In this document: piece by piece, positions 11,607 through 24,900 of the stretch
Position numbering within the stretch: position 1 is the first letter of the stretch
How the letters are laid out: every line of letters starts with the position of its first letter
Assembly: GCA_963580455.1 (NCBI GenBank)
Contig: OY756967.1
Span: 1,076,501-1,140,500 of the forward strand
Direction of reading: 5' to 3'
Length of the DNA stretch: 64,000 nucleotides
Source: Euonymus europaeus
Taxonomy: Eukaryota > Streptophyta > Magnoliopsida > Celastrales > Celastraceae
The notes under the pieces: model-generated
Databases searched by the model: none
Seen by the model: only the letters and a program-made list of their open reading frames with translations
Told to the model about the DNA's origin: nothing
Translations under genes and position numbers: made by a program

Positions 11607-14520
11607 GAATTCAGAACTCGGAGTCAAGGGATATTCATAAAACCGTTTACGTAAAGAAACCACATTTCGCGGCTAACTAGGTGAAACGAGACCTACTAGC
11701 CACGAGTTCTGAAATCAAAATCCGAAACACCAGGATTGTAGAGCTCGAAAAGTAGTGTGAAATCAAGCTAAAAATCACCGAATTCAGAACTCGGAGTCAA
11801 CGGATATTCATAAAACTGTTTACGTAAAGAAACCACATTTCGCGGCTAACTAGGTGAAACGAGACCAACTAGCCACGAGTTCTGAAATCAAAATCCGAAA
11901 TGCCAGAATCGTAGAGCTCGAAAAGTAGTGTGAAATCAATCTAAAAATCACCGAATTCAAAACTTGGAGTCAACGGATATTCATAAAACCGTTTACGTAA
12001 AGAAACCACATTACGCGGCTAACTAGGTGAAACGAGACCAACTAGCCACGAGTTCTGAAATCAAAATCCGAAAACACAGGATTGTAGAGCTCGAAAAGTA
12101 GTGTGAAATCAAGCTAAAAATCACCGAATTCAGAACTCGGAGTCAACGGATATTCATAAAACCGTTTACGTAAAGAAACCACATTTCGCGGCTAACTAGG
12201 TGAAACGAGACCTACTAGCCACGAGTTCTGAAATCAAAATCCGAAATGCCAGGATTGTAGAGCTCCAAAAAGTAGTGTGAAATCAAGCTAAAAATCACCG
12301 AATTCAGAACTCGGAGTCAACGGATATTCATAAAACTGTTTACGTAAAGAAACCACATTTCGCGGATAACTAGGTGAAACGAGACCAACTAGCCACGAGT
12401 TCTGAAATCAAAATCCGAAATGCCAGGATCGTAGAGCTCGAAAAGTAGTGTGAAATCAAGCTAAAAATCAACGAATTCAAAAGTCGGAGTCAACGGATAT
12501 TCGTAAAACCGTTTACGTAAAGAAACCACATTTCGCGGCTAACTAGGTGAAACGAGACTAACTAGCCACGAGTTCTGAAATCAAAATCTGAAAACACAGG
12601 ATTGTAGAGCTCGAAAAGTAGTGTGAAATCAAGCTAAAAATCACCGAATTCAGAACTCGGAGTCAACGGATATTCATAAGACCGTTTACGTAAAGAAACT
12701 ACATTTCGCGGCTAACTAGGTGAAACGAGACCAACTAGCCACGAGTTCTGAAATCGAAATCCGAAACGCCAGGATCGTAGAGCTCGAAAAGTAGTGTGAA
12801 ATCAAGCTAAAAATCACCAAATTCAGAACTCGGAGTCAAGTGATATTCATAAAACCGTTTACGTAAAGAAACCACATTTCGCGGCTAACTAGGTGAAACG
12901 AGACCAACTAGCCATGATTTCTGAAATCAAAATCCGAAACGCCAGGATCCTGGAGCTCGAAAAGTAGTGTGAAATCAAGCTAAAAATCACTGAATTCAGA
13001 ACTCGGAGTCAACGGATATTCATAAAACCGTTTGGGTAAAGAAACCACATTTCGCGGCTAACTAGGTGAAACGAGACCTACTAGCCACGAGTTCTGAAAT
13101 CAAAATCCGAAATTCTAGGATTGTAGAGCTCGAAAAGTAGTGTGTAATCAAGCTAAAAATCACCGAATTCAGAACTCGGAGTCAACGGATATTCATAAAA
13201 CCGTTTACGTAAAGAAACCACATTTCGCGGCTAACTAGGTGAAACGAGACCAACTAGCCACGAGTTCTGAAATCAAAATCCGAAATGCCCGGATCGAAGA
13301 GCTCGAAAAGTAGTGTGAAATCAAGCTAAAAATCACCGAATTCAGAACTCGGAGTCAACGGATATTCATAAAACCGTTTACGTAAAGAAACCACATTTCG
13401 CGGCTAACTAGGTGAAACGATACCTACTAGCCACAAGTTCTGAAATCAGAATCCGAAACACCAGGATTGTAGAGCTCAAAAAGTAGTGTGAAATCAAGCT
13501 AAAAATCACCGAATTCAGAACTCGGAGTCAACGGATATTCATAAAACTGTTTACATAAAGAAACCACATTTCGCGGCTAACTAGGTGAAACGAGACCAAC
13601 TAGCCACGAGTTCTGAAATCAAAATCCGAAAACACAGGATTGTAGAGCTCAAAAAGTAGTGTGAAATCAAGCTAAAAATCACCGAATTCAGAACTCGGAG
13701 TCAACGGATATTCATAAAACCGTTTACGTAAAGAAACCACATTTCGCGGCTAACTAGGTGAAACGAGACCAACTAGCCACGAGTTCTGAAATCAAAATCC
13801 GAAATGCCAGGATCGTAGAGCTCGAAGAGTAGTGTGAAATCAAGCTAAAAATCACCGAATTCAGAACTCGGAGTCAAGTGATATTCATAAAACCGTTTAC
13901 GTAAAGAAACCACATTTCGCGGCTAACTAGGTGAAACGAGACCAACTAGCCACGATTTCTGAAATCAAAATCCGAAATGCCACGATCCTAGAGCTCGAAA
14001 AGTAGTGTGAAATCAAGCTAAAAATCACTGAATTCAGAACTCGGTGTCAACGGATACTCATAAAACCGTTTACGTAAAGAAACTACATTTCGCGGCTAAC
14101 TAGGTGAAACGAGACCAACTAGCCACGAGTTCTGAAATCAAAATACGAAACGCCCGGATCGTAGAGCTCGAAAAGTAGTGTGAAATCAAGCTAAAAATCA
14201 CCGAATTCAGAACTCGGAGTCAACGGATATTCATAAAACCGTTTACGTAAAGAAACCACATTTCGCGGCTAACTAGGTGAAACGAGACCTACTAGCCACG
14301 AGTTCTGGAATCAAAATCCGAAACACGAGGATTGTAGAGCTCGAAAAGTAGTGTGAAATCAAGCTAAAAATCACCGAATTCAGAACTCGGAGTCAACGGA
14401 TATTCATAAAACCGTTTACGTAAAGAAACCACATTTCGCGGCTAACTAGGTGAAATGAGACCAACTAGCTACGAGTTCTGAAATCAAAATCCGAAAACAC
14501 AGGATTGTAGAGCTCGAAGA
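11607..14520 (+). repeat. Satellite zone with short 3- and 6-monomer echoes
   Basis: Ordinary 173-bp monomers without a long duplicate. Local echoes are visible: the set starting at 11780 recurs at 12300 (520 bp, 3 monomers plus 1), and the tcaagtg monomer at 12836 recurs at 13874 (1038 bp, 6 monomers). A tttgggtaaag unit appears near 13030. The zone looks like an older junction between two amplified domains. Confidence 0.75.
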
Positions 14521-17500
14521 GTAGTGTGAAATCAAGCTAAAAATCACTGAATTCAGAACTCGGAGTCAACGGATATTCATAAAACCGTTTACGTAAAGAA
14601 ACCACATTTCGCGGCTAACTAGGTGAAATGAGACCAACTAGCTACGAGTTCTGAAATCAAAATCCGAAAACACAGGATTGTAGAGCTCGAAAAGTAGTGT
14701 GAAATCAAGCTAAAAATCACCGAATTCAGAACTCGGAGTCAACGGATATTCATAAAACCGTTTACGTAAAGAAACCACATTTCGCGGCTAACTAGGTGAA
14801 ACGAGACCTACTAGCCACGAGTTCTTGAATCAAAATCCGAAACACGAGGATTGTAGAGCTCGAAAAGTAGTGTGAAATCAAGCTAAAAATCACCGAATTC
14901 AGAACTCGGAGTCAACGGATATTCATAAAACCGTTTACATAAAGAAACCACATTTCGCGGCTAACTAGGTGAAATGAGACCAACTAGCCACGAGTTCTGA
15001 AATCAAAATCCGAAAACACAGGATTGTAGAGCTCGAAAAGTAGTGTGAAATCAAGCTAAAAATCACCGAATTCAGAACTCGGAGTCAACGGATATTCATA
15101 AAACTGTTTACGTAAAGAAACCACATTTCGCGGCTAACTAGGTGAAACGAGACCAACTAGCCACGAGTTCTGAAATCAAAATCCGAAAACACAGGATTGT
15201 AGAGCTCGAAAAGTAGTGTGAAATCAAGCTAAAAATCACCGAATTCAGAACTCGGAGTCAACGGATATTCATAAAACCGTTTACATAAAGAAACCACATT
15301 TCGCGGCTAACTAGGTGAAACGAGACCAACTAGCCACGAGTTCTGAAATCAAAATCCGAAAACACAGGATTGTAGAGCTCGAAAAGTAGTGTGAAATCAA
15401 GCTAAAAATCACCGAATTCAGAACTCGGAGTCAACGGATATTCATAAAACTGTTTACGTAAAGAAACCACATTTCGCGGCTAACTAGGTGAAACGAGACC
15501 AACTAGCCACGAGTTCTGAAATCAAAATCCGAAAACACAGGATTGTAGAGCTCGAAAAGTAGTGTGAAATCAAGCTAAAAATCACCGAATTCAGAACTCG
15601 GAGTCAACGGATATTCATAAAACCGTTTACGTAAAGAAACCACATTTCGCGGCTAACTAGGTGAAATGAGACCAACTAGCTACGAGTTCTGAAATCAAAA
15701 TCCGAAAACACAGGATTGTAGAGCTCGAAAAGTAGTGTGAAATCAAGCTAAAAATCACTGAATTTAGAACTCGGAGTCAACGGATATTCATAAAACCGTT
15801 TACGTAAAGAAACCACATTTCGCGGCTAACTAGGTGAAATGAGACCAACTAGCTACGAGTTCTGAAATCAAAATCCGAAAACACAGGATTGTAGAGCTCG
15901 AAAAGTAGTGTGAAATCAAGCTAAAAATCACCGAATTCAGAACTCGGAGTCAACGGATATTCATAAAACCGTTTACGTAAAGAAACCACATTTCGCGGCT
16001 AACTAGGTGAAATGAGACCAACTAGCTACGAGTTCTGAAATCAAAATCCGAAACACGAGGATTGTAGAGCTCGAAAAGTAGTGTGAAATCAAGCTAAAAA
16101 TCACTGAATTCAGAACTCGGAGTCAACGGATATTCATAAAACCGTTTACGTAAAGAAACCACATTTCGCGGCTAACTAGGTGAAATGAGACCAACTAGCT
16201 ACGAGTTCTGAAATCAAAATCCGAAAACACAGGATTGTAGAGCTCGAAAAGTAGTGTGAAATCAAGCTAAAAATCATCGAATTCAGAACTCGGAGTCAAC
16301 GGATATTCATAAAACCGTTTACGTAAAGAAACCACATTTCGCGGCTAACTAGGTGAAACGAGACCTACTAGCCACGAGTTCTTGAATCAAAATCCGAAAC
16401 ACAAGGATTGTAGAGCTCGAAAAGTAGTGTGAAATCAAGCTAAAAATCACCGAATTCAGAACTCGGAGTCAACGGATATTCATAAAACTGTTTACATAAA
16501 GAAACCACATTTCGCGGCTAACTAGGTGAAACGAGACCAACTAGCCACGAGTTCTGAAATCAAAATCCGAAAACACAGGATTGTAGAGCTCGAAAAGTAG
16601 TGTGAAATCAAGCTAAAAATCACCGAATTCAGAACTCGGAGTCAACGGATATTCATAAAACTGTTTACGTAAAGAAACCACATTTCGCGGCTAACTAGGT
16701 GAAACGAGACCAACTAGCCACGAGTTCTGAAATCAAAATCCGAAAACACAGGATTGTAGAGGTCGAAAAGTAGTGTGAAATCAAGCTAAAAATCACCGAA
16801 TTCAGAACTCGGAGTCAACGGATATTCATAAAACCGTTTACGTAAAGAAACCACATTTCGCGGCTAACTAGGTGAAACGAGACCAACTAGCCACGAGTTC
16901 TGAAATCAAAATCCGAAATGCCAGGATTGTAGAGCTCCAAAAAGTAGTGTGAAATCAAGCTAAAAATCACCGAATTCAGAACTCGGAGTCAACGGATATT
17001 CATAAAACTGTTTACGTAAAGAAACCACATTTCGCGGCTAACTAGGTGAAACGAGACCAACTAGCCACGAGTTCTGAAATCAAAATCCGAAACGCCAGAA
17101 TCGTAGAATCGAAAAGTAGTGTGAAATCAAGCTAAAAATCACCGAATTCAAAAGTCGGAGTCAACGGATATTCATAAAACCGTTTATGTAAAGAAACCAC
17201 ATTTCGCGGCTAACTAGGTGAAACGAGGCCAACTAGCCACGAGTTCTGAAATCAAAATCCGAAAACCCAGGATTGTAGAGCTCGAAAAGTAGTGCGAAAT
17301 CAAGCTAAAAATCACCGAATTCAGAACTCGGAGTCAACGGATATTCATAAGACCGTTTACGTAAAGAAACCACATTTCGCGGCTAACTAGGTGAAACAAG
17401 ACCTACTAGCCACGATTTCTGAAATCAAAATCCGAAACGCCACGATCCTAGAGCTCGAAAAGTAGTGTGAAATCAAGCTAAAAATCACTGAATTCAGAAC

Positions 17501-19710
17501 TCGGTGTCAACGGATATTCATAAAACCGTTTACGTAAAGAAACCACATTTCGCGGCTAACTAGGTGAAACGAGACCAACTAGCCACGAGTTCTGAAATCA
17601 AAATCCGAAACTCCCGGATCGTAGAGCTCGAAAAGTAGTGTGAAATCAAGCTAAAAATCACCGAATTCAGAACTCGGAGTCAACGGATATTCATAAAACT
17701 GTTTACGTAAAGAAACCACATTTCGCGGCTAACTAGGTGAAATGAGACCTACTAGCCACGAGTTCTGAAATCAAAATCCGAAACACCAGGATTGTAGAGC
17801 TCGAAAAGTAGTGTGAAATCAAGCTAAAAATCACCGAATTCAGAACTCGGAGTCAACGGATATTCATAAAACCGTTTACGTAAAGAAACCACATTTCGCG
17901 GCTAACTAGGTGAAACGAGACCAACTAGCCACGAGTTCTGAAATCAAAATCCGAAACACCCGGATTGTAGAGCTCGAAAAGTAGAGTGAAATCAAGCTAA
18001 AAATCACCGAATTCAGAACTCGGAGTCAATGGATATTCATAAAACTGTTTACGTAAAGAAACCATATTTCGCGGCTAACTAGGTGAAACGAGACCAACTA
18101 GCCACGAGTTCTGAAATCAAAATCCGAAACGCCAGGATCGTAGAGCTCGAAAAGTAGTGTGAAATCAAGCTAAAAATCACCGAATTCAAAACTCGGAGTC
18201 AAAGGATATTCATAAAACCGTTTACGTAAAGAAACCATATTTCGCGGCTAACTAGGTGAAATGAGACCAACTAGCCACGAGTTCTGAAATCAAAATCCGA
18301 AAACACAGGATTGTAGTGCTCAAAAAGTAGTGTGAAATCAAGCTAAAAATCACCGAATTCAGAACTCGGAGTCAACGGATATTCATAAAACCGTTTAGGT
18401 AAAGAAATCACATTTCGCGGCCAACTAGGTGAAACGAGACCTACTAGCCACGAGTTCTGAAATCAAAATCCGAAAACACAGGATTGTAGAGCTCGAAAAG
18501 TAGTGTGAAATCAAGCTAAAAATCACCGAATTCAGAACTCGGAGTCAACGGATATTCATAAAACCGTTTACGTAAAGAAACCACATTTCGCGGCTAACTA
18601 GGTGAAACGAGGCCAACTAGCCACGAGTTCTGAAATCAAAATCCGAAATGTCAGGATTGTAGAGCTCAAAAAGTAGTGTGAAATCAAGCTAAAAATCACC
18701 GAATTCAGAACTCGGAGTCAACGGATATTCATAAAACTGTTTACGTAAAGAAACCACATTTCGCGGCTAACTAGGTGAAACGAGACCAACTAGCCACGAG
18801 TTCAGAAATCAAAATCCGAAAACACAGGATGGTAGAGCTCAAAAATTAGTGTGAAATCAAGCTAAAAATCACCGAATTCAGAACTCGGAGTCAACGGATA
18901 TTCATAAAACCGTTTACGTAAAGAAACCACATTTCGCGGCTAACTAGGTGAAACGAGACCAACTAGCCACGAGTTCTGAAATCAAAATCCGAAATGCCAG
19001 GATCGTAGAGCTCGAAAAGTAGTGTGAAATCAAGCTAAAAATCACTGAATTCAGAACTCGGAGTCAACGGATATTCATAAAACCGTTTGGGTAAAGAAAC
19101 CACATTTCGCGGCTAACTAGGTGAAACGAGACCTACTAGCCACGAGTTCTGAAATCAAAATCCGAAACACCCGGATTGTAGAGCTCGAAAAGTAGAGTGA
19201 AATCAAGCTAAAAATCACCGAATTCAGAACTCGGAGTCAATGGATATTCATAAAACTGTTTACGTAAATAAACAATATTTCGCGGCTAACTAGGTGAAAC
19301 GAGACCAACTAGCCACGAGTTCTGAAATCAAAATCCGAAACGCCAGGATCGTAGAGCTCGAAAAGTAGTGTGAAATCAAGCTAAAAATCACCGAATTCAA
19401 AACTCGGGGTCAAAGGATATTCATAAAACCGTTTACGTAAAGAAACCACATTTCACGGCTAACTAGGTGAAACGGGACCAACTAGCCACGAGTTCTGAAA
19501 TCAAAATCCGAAAACACAGGATTGTAGTGCTCAAAAAGTAGTGTGAAATGAAGCTAAAAATCACCGAATTCAGAACTCGGAGTCAACGGATATTCATAAA
19601 ACCGTTTAGGTAAAGAAATCACATTTCGCGGCCAACTAGGTGAAACGAGACCTACTAGCCACGAGTTCTGAAATCAAAATCCGAAATCACAGGATTGTAG
19701 AGCTCGAAAA
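14521..19710 (+). repeat. 30-monomer tandem duplication, copy 1 (5190 bp)
   Basis: Exactly 30 x 173 bp, repeated immediately downstream. Anchors include the rare form tcgtagaatcgaaaag (17104 here, 22294 in copy 2), ttcttgaatc with cacgagg, gctccaaaaag, cgaggcc, ttcagaaatc with ggatgg, and acacccgg with tagagtg. One +1 and one -1 indel cancel, which keeps the exact length. The left breakpoint lies near 14520, where differences suddenly become common upstream. Confidence 0.9.
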
Positions 19711-22700
19711 GTAGTGTGAAATCAAGCTAAAAATCACTGAATTCAGAACTCGGAGTCATCGGATATTCATAAAACCGTTTACGTAAAGAAACCACATTTC
19801 GCGGCTAACTAGGTGAAATGAGACCAACTAGCTACGAGTTCTGAAATCAAAATCCGAAAACACAGGATTGTAGAGCTCGAAAAGTAGTGTGAAATCAAGC
19901 TAAAAATCACCGAATTCAGAACTCGGAGTCAACGGATATTCATAAAACCGTTTACGTAAAGAAACCACATTTCGCGGCTAACTAGGTGAAACGAGACCTA
20001 CTAGCCACGAGTTCTTGAATCAAAATCCGAAACACGAGGATTGTAGAGCTCGAAAAGTAGTGTGAAATCAAGCTAAAAATCACCGAATTCAGAACTCGGA
20101 GTCAACGGATATTCATAAAACCGTTTACATAAAGAAACCACATTTCGCGGCTAACTAGGTGAAACGAGACCAACTAGCCACGAGTTCTGAAATCAAAATC
20201 CGAAAACACAGGATTGTAGAGCTCGAAAAGTAGTGTGAAATCAAGCTAAAAATCACCGAATTCAGAACTCGGAGTCAACGGATATTCATAAAACTGTTTA
20301 CGTAAAGAAACCACATTTCGCGGCTAACTAGGTGAAACGAGACCAACTAGCCACGAGTTCTGAAATCAAAATCCGAAAACACAGGATTGTAGAGCTCGAA
20401 AAGTAGTGTGAAATCAAGCTAAAAATCACCGAATTCAGAACTCGGAGTCAACGGATATTCATAAAACCGTTTACATAAAGAAACCACATTTCGCGGCTAA
20501 CTAGGTGAAACGAGACCAACTAGCCACGAGTTCTGAAATCAAAATCCGAAAACACAGGATTGTAGAGCTCGAAAAGTAGTGTGAAATCAAGCTAAAAATC
20601 ACCGAATTCAGAACTCGGAGTCAACGGATATTCATAAAACTGTTTACGTAAAGAAACCACATTTCGCGGCTAACTAGGTGAAACGAGACCAACTAGCCAC
20701 GAGTTCTGAAATCAAAATCCGAAAACACAGGATTGTAGAGCTCGAAAAGTAGTGTGAAATCAAGCTAAAAATCACCGAATTCAGAACTCGGAGTCAACGG
20801 ATATTCATAAAACCGTTTACGTAAAGAAACCACATTTCGCGGCTAACTAGGTGAAATGAGACCAACTAGCTACGAGTTCTGAAATCAAAATCCGAAAACA
20901 CAGGATTGTAGAGCTCGAAAAGTAGTGTGAAATCAAGCTAAAAATCACTGAATTCAGAACTCGGAGTCAACGGATATTCATAAAACCGTTTACGTAAAGA
21001 AACCACATTTCGCGGCTAACTAGGTGAAATGAGACCAACTAGCTACGAGTTCTGAAATCAAAATCCGAAAACACAGGATTGTAGAGCTCGAAAAGTAGTG
21101 TGAAATCAAGCTAAAAATCACCGAATTCAGAACTCGGAGTCAACGGATATTCATAAAACCGTTTACGTAAAGAAACCACATTTCGCGGCTAACTAGGTGA
21201 AATGAGACCAACTAGCTACGAGTTCTGAAATCAAAATCCGAAACACGAGGATTGTAGAGCTCGAAAAGTAGTGTGAAATCAAGCTAAAAATCACTGAATT
21301 CAGAACTCGGAGTCAACGGATATTCATAAAACCGTTTACGTAAAGAAACCACATTTCGCGGCTAACTAGGTGAAATGAGACCAACTAGCTACGAGTTCTG
21401 AAATCAAAATCCGAAAACACAGGATTGTAGAGCTCGAAAAGTAGTGTGAAATCAAGCTAAAAATCACCGAATTCAGAACTCGGAGTCAACGGATATTCAT
21501 AAAACCGTTTACGTAAAGAAACCACATTTCGCGGCTAACTAGGTGAAACGAGACCTACTAGCCACGAGTTCTTGAATCAAAATCCGAAACACAAGGATTG
21601 TAGAGCTCGAAAAGTAGTGTGAAATCAAGCTAAAAATCACCGAATTCAGAACTCGGAGTCAACGGATATTCATAAAACTGTTTACATAAAGAAACCACAT
21701 TTCGCGGCTAACTAGGTGAAACGAGACCAACTAGCCACGAGTTCTGAAATCAAAATCCGAAAACACAGGATTGTAGAGCTCGAAAAGTAGTGTGAAATCA
21801 AGCTAAAAATCACCGAATTCAGAACTCGGAGTCAACGGATATTCATAAAACTGTTTACGTAAAGAAACCACATTTCGCGGCTAACTAGGTGAAACGAGAC
21901 CAACTAGCCACGAGTTCTGAAATCAAAATCCGAAAACACAGGATTGTAGAGCTCGAAAAGTAGTGTGAAATCAAGCTAAAAATCACCGAATTCAGAACTC
22001 GGAGTCAACGGATATTCATAAAACCGTTTACGTAAAGAAACCACATTTCGCGGCTAACTAGGTGAAACGAGACCAACTAGCCACGAGTTCTGAAATCAAA
22101 ATCCGAAATGCCAGGATTGTAGAGCTCCAAAAAGTAGTGTGAAATCAAGCTAAAAATCACCGAATTCAGAACTCGGAGTCAACGGATATTCATAAAACTG
22201 TTTACGTAAAGAAACCACATTTCGCGGCTAACTAGGTGAAACGAGACCAACTAGCCACGAGTTCTGAAATCAAAATCCGAAACGCCAGAATCGTAGAATC
22301 GAAAAGTAGTGTGAAATCAAGCTAAAAATCACCGAATTCAAAAGTCGGAGTCAACGGATATTCATAAAACCGTTTATGTAAAGAAACCACATTTCGCGGC
22401 TAACTAGGTGAAACGAGGCCAACTAGCCACGAGTTCTGAAATCAAAATCCGAAAACCCAGGATTGTAGAGCTCGAAAAGTAGTGCGAAATCAAGCTAAAA
22501 ATCACCGAATTCAGAACTCGGAGTCAACGGATATTCATAAGACCGTTTACGTAAAGAAACCACATTTCGCGGCTAACTAGGTGAAACAAGACCTACTAGC
22601 CACGATTTCTGAAATCAAAATCCGAAACGCCACGATCCTAGAGCTCGAAAAGTAGTGTGAAATCAAGCTAAAAATCACTGAATTCAGAACTCGGTGTCAA

Positions 22701-24900
22701 CGGATATTCATAAAACCGTTTACGTAAAGAAACCACATTTCGCGGCTAACTAGGTGAAACGAGACCAACTAGCCACGAGTTCTGAAATCAAAATCCGAAA
22801 CTCCCGGATCGTAGAGCTCGAAAAGTAGTGTGAAATCAAGCTAAAAATCACCGAATTCAGAACTCGGAGTCAACGGATATTCATAAAACTGTTTACGTAA
22901 AGAAACCACATTTCGCGGCTAACTAGGTGAAATGAGACCTACTAGCCACGAGTTCTGAAATCAAAATCCGAAACACCAGGATTGTAGAGCTCGAAAAGTA
23001 GTGTGAAATCAAGCTAAAAATCACCGAATTCAGAACTCGGAGTCAACGGATATTCATAAAACCGTTTACGTAAAGAAACCACATTTCGCGGCTAACTAGG
23101 TGAAACGAGACCAACTAGCCACGAGTTCTGAAATCAAAATCCGAAACACCCGGATTGTAGAGCTCGAAAAGTAGAGTGAAATCAAGCTAAAAATCACCGA
23201 ATTCAGAACTCGGAGTCAATGGATATTCATAAAACTGTTTACGTAAAGAAACCATATTTCGCGGCTAACTAGGTGAAACGAGACCAACTAGCCACGAGTT
23301 CTGAAATCAAAATCCGAAACGCCAGGATCGTAGAGCTCGAAAAGTAGTGTGAAATCAAGCTAAAAATCACCGAATTCAAAACTCGGAGTCAAAGGATATT
23401 CATAAAACCGTTTACGTAAAGAAACCATATTTCGCGGCTAACTAGGTGAAATGAGACCAACTAGCCACGAGTTCTGAAATCAAAATCCGAAAACACAGGA
23501 TTGTAGTGCTCAAAAAGTAGTGTGAAATCAAGCTAAAAATCACCGAATTCAGAACTCGGAGTCAACGGATATTCATAAAACCGTTTAGGTAAAGAAATCA
23601 CATTTCGCGGCCAACTAGGTGAAACGAGACCTACTAGCCACGAGTTCTGAAATCAAAATCCGAAAACACAGGATTGTAGAGCTCGAAAAGTAGTGTGAAA
23701 TCAAGCTAAAAATCACCGAATTCAGAACTCGGAGTCAACGGATATTCATAAAACCGTTTACGTAAAGAAACCACATTTCGCGGCTAACTAGGTGAAACGA
23801 GGCCAACTAGCCACGAGTTCTGAAATCAAAATCCGAAATGTCAGGATTGTAGAGCTCAAAAAGTAGTGTGAAATCAAGCTAAAAATCACCGAATTCAGAA
23901 CTCGGAGTCAACGGATATTCATAAAACTGTTTACGTAAAGAAACCACATTTCGCGGCTAACTAGGTGAAACGAGACCAACTAGCCACGAGTTCAGAAATC
24001 AAAATCCGAAAACACAGGATGGTAGAGCTCAAAAATTAGTGTGAAATCAAGCTAAAAATCACCGAATTCAGAACTCGGAGTCAACGGATATTCATAAAAC
24101 CGTTTACGTAAAGAAACCACATTTCGCGGCTAACTAGGTGAAACGAGACCAACTAGCCACGAGTTCTGAAATCAAAATCCGAAATGCCAGGATCGTAGAG
24201 CTCGAAAAGTAGTGTGAAATCAAGCTAAAAATCACTGAATTCAGAACTCGGAGTCAACGGATATTCATAAAACCGTTTGGGTAAAGAAACCACATTTCGC
24301 GGCTAACTAGGTGAAACGAGACCTACTAGCCACGAGTTCTGAAATCAAAATCCGAAACACCCGGATTGTAGAGCTCGAAAAGTAGAGTGAAATCAAGCTA
24401 AAAATCACCGAATTCAGAACTCGGAGTCAATGGATATTCATAAAACTGTTTACGTAAAGAAACAATATTTCGCGGCTAACTAGGTGAAACGAGACCAACC
24501 AGCCACGAGTTCTGAAATCAAAATCCGAAACGCCAGGATCGTAGAGCTCGAAAAGTAGTGTGAAATCAAGCTAAAAATCACCGAATTCAAAACTCGGGGT
24601 CAAAGGATATTCATAAAACCGTTTACGTAAAGAAACCACATTTCACGGCTAACTAGGTGAAACGGGACCAACTAGCCACGAGTTCTGAAATCAAAATCCG
24701 AAAACACAGGATTGTAGTGCTCAAAAAGTAGTGTGAAATGAAGCTAAAAATCACCGAATTCAGAACTCGGAGTCAACGGATATTCATAAAACCGTTTAGG
24801 TAAAGAAATCACATTTCGCGGCCAACTAGGTGAAACGAGACCTACTAGCCACGAGTTCTGAAATCAAAATCCGAAATCACAGGATTGTAGAGCTCGAAAA
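19711..24900 (+). repeat. 30-monomer tandem duplication, copy 2 (5190 bp)
   Basis: An almost perfect copy of the preceding 5190 bp. By eye I noted about ten differences, such as tcatcgg near 19758, gagctc for gaggtc (about 21950), and aaccagcc for aactagcc near 24499. The match stops near 24901, where the array switches to units matching about 21960-22200 and then jumps to tagagtg units, as expected of unequal exchange. A duplicate this similar could also be an assembly effect. Confidence 0.9.

Noticed and set aside
14521..24900. Assembly artefact as the full explanation of the HORs
   Set aside because: Possible for the near-perfect 5190-bp pair, but most other duplicate pairs carry private substitutions, indels and whole-monomer differences, so they are real copies. 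Kept as a caution only.
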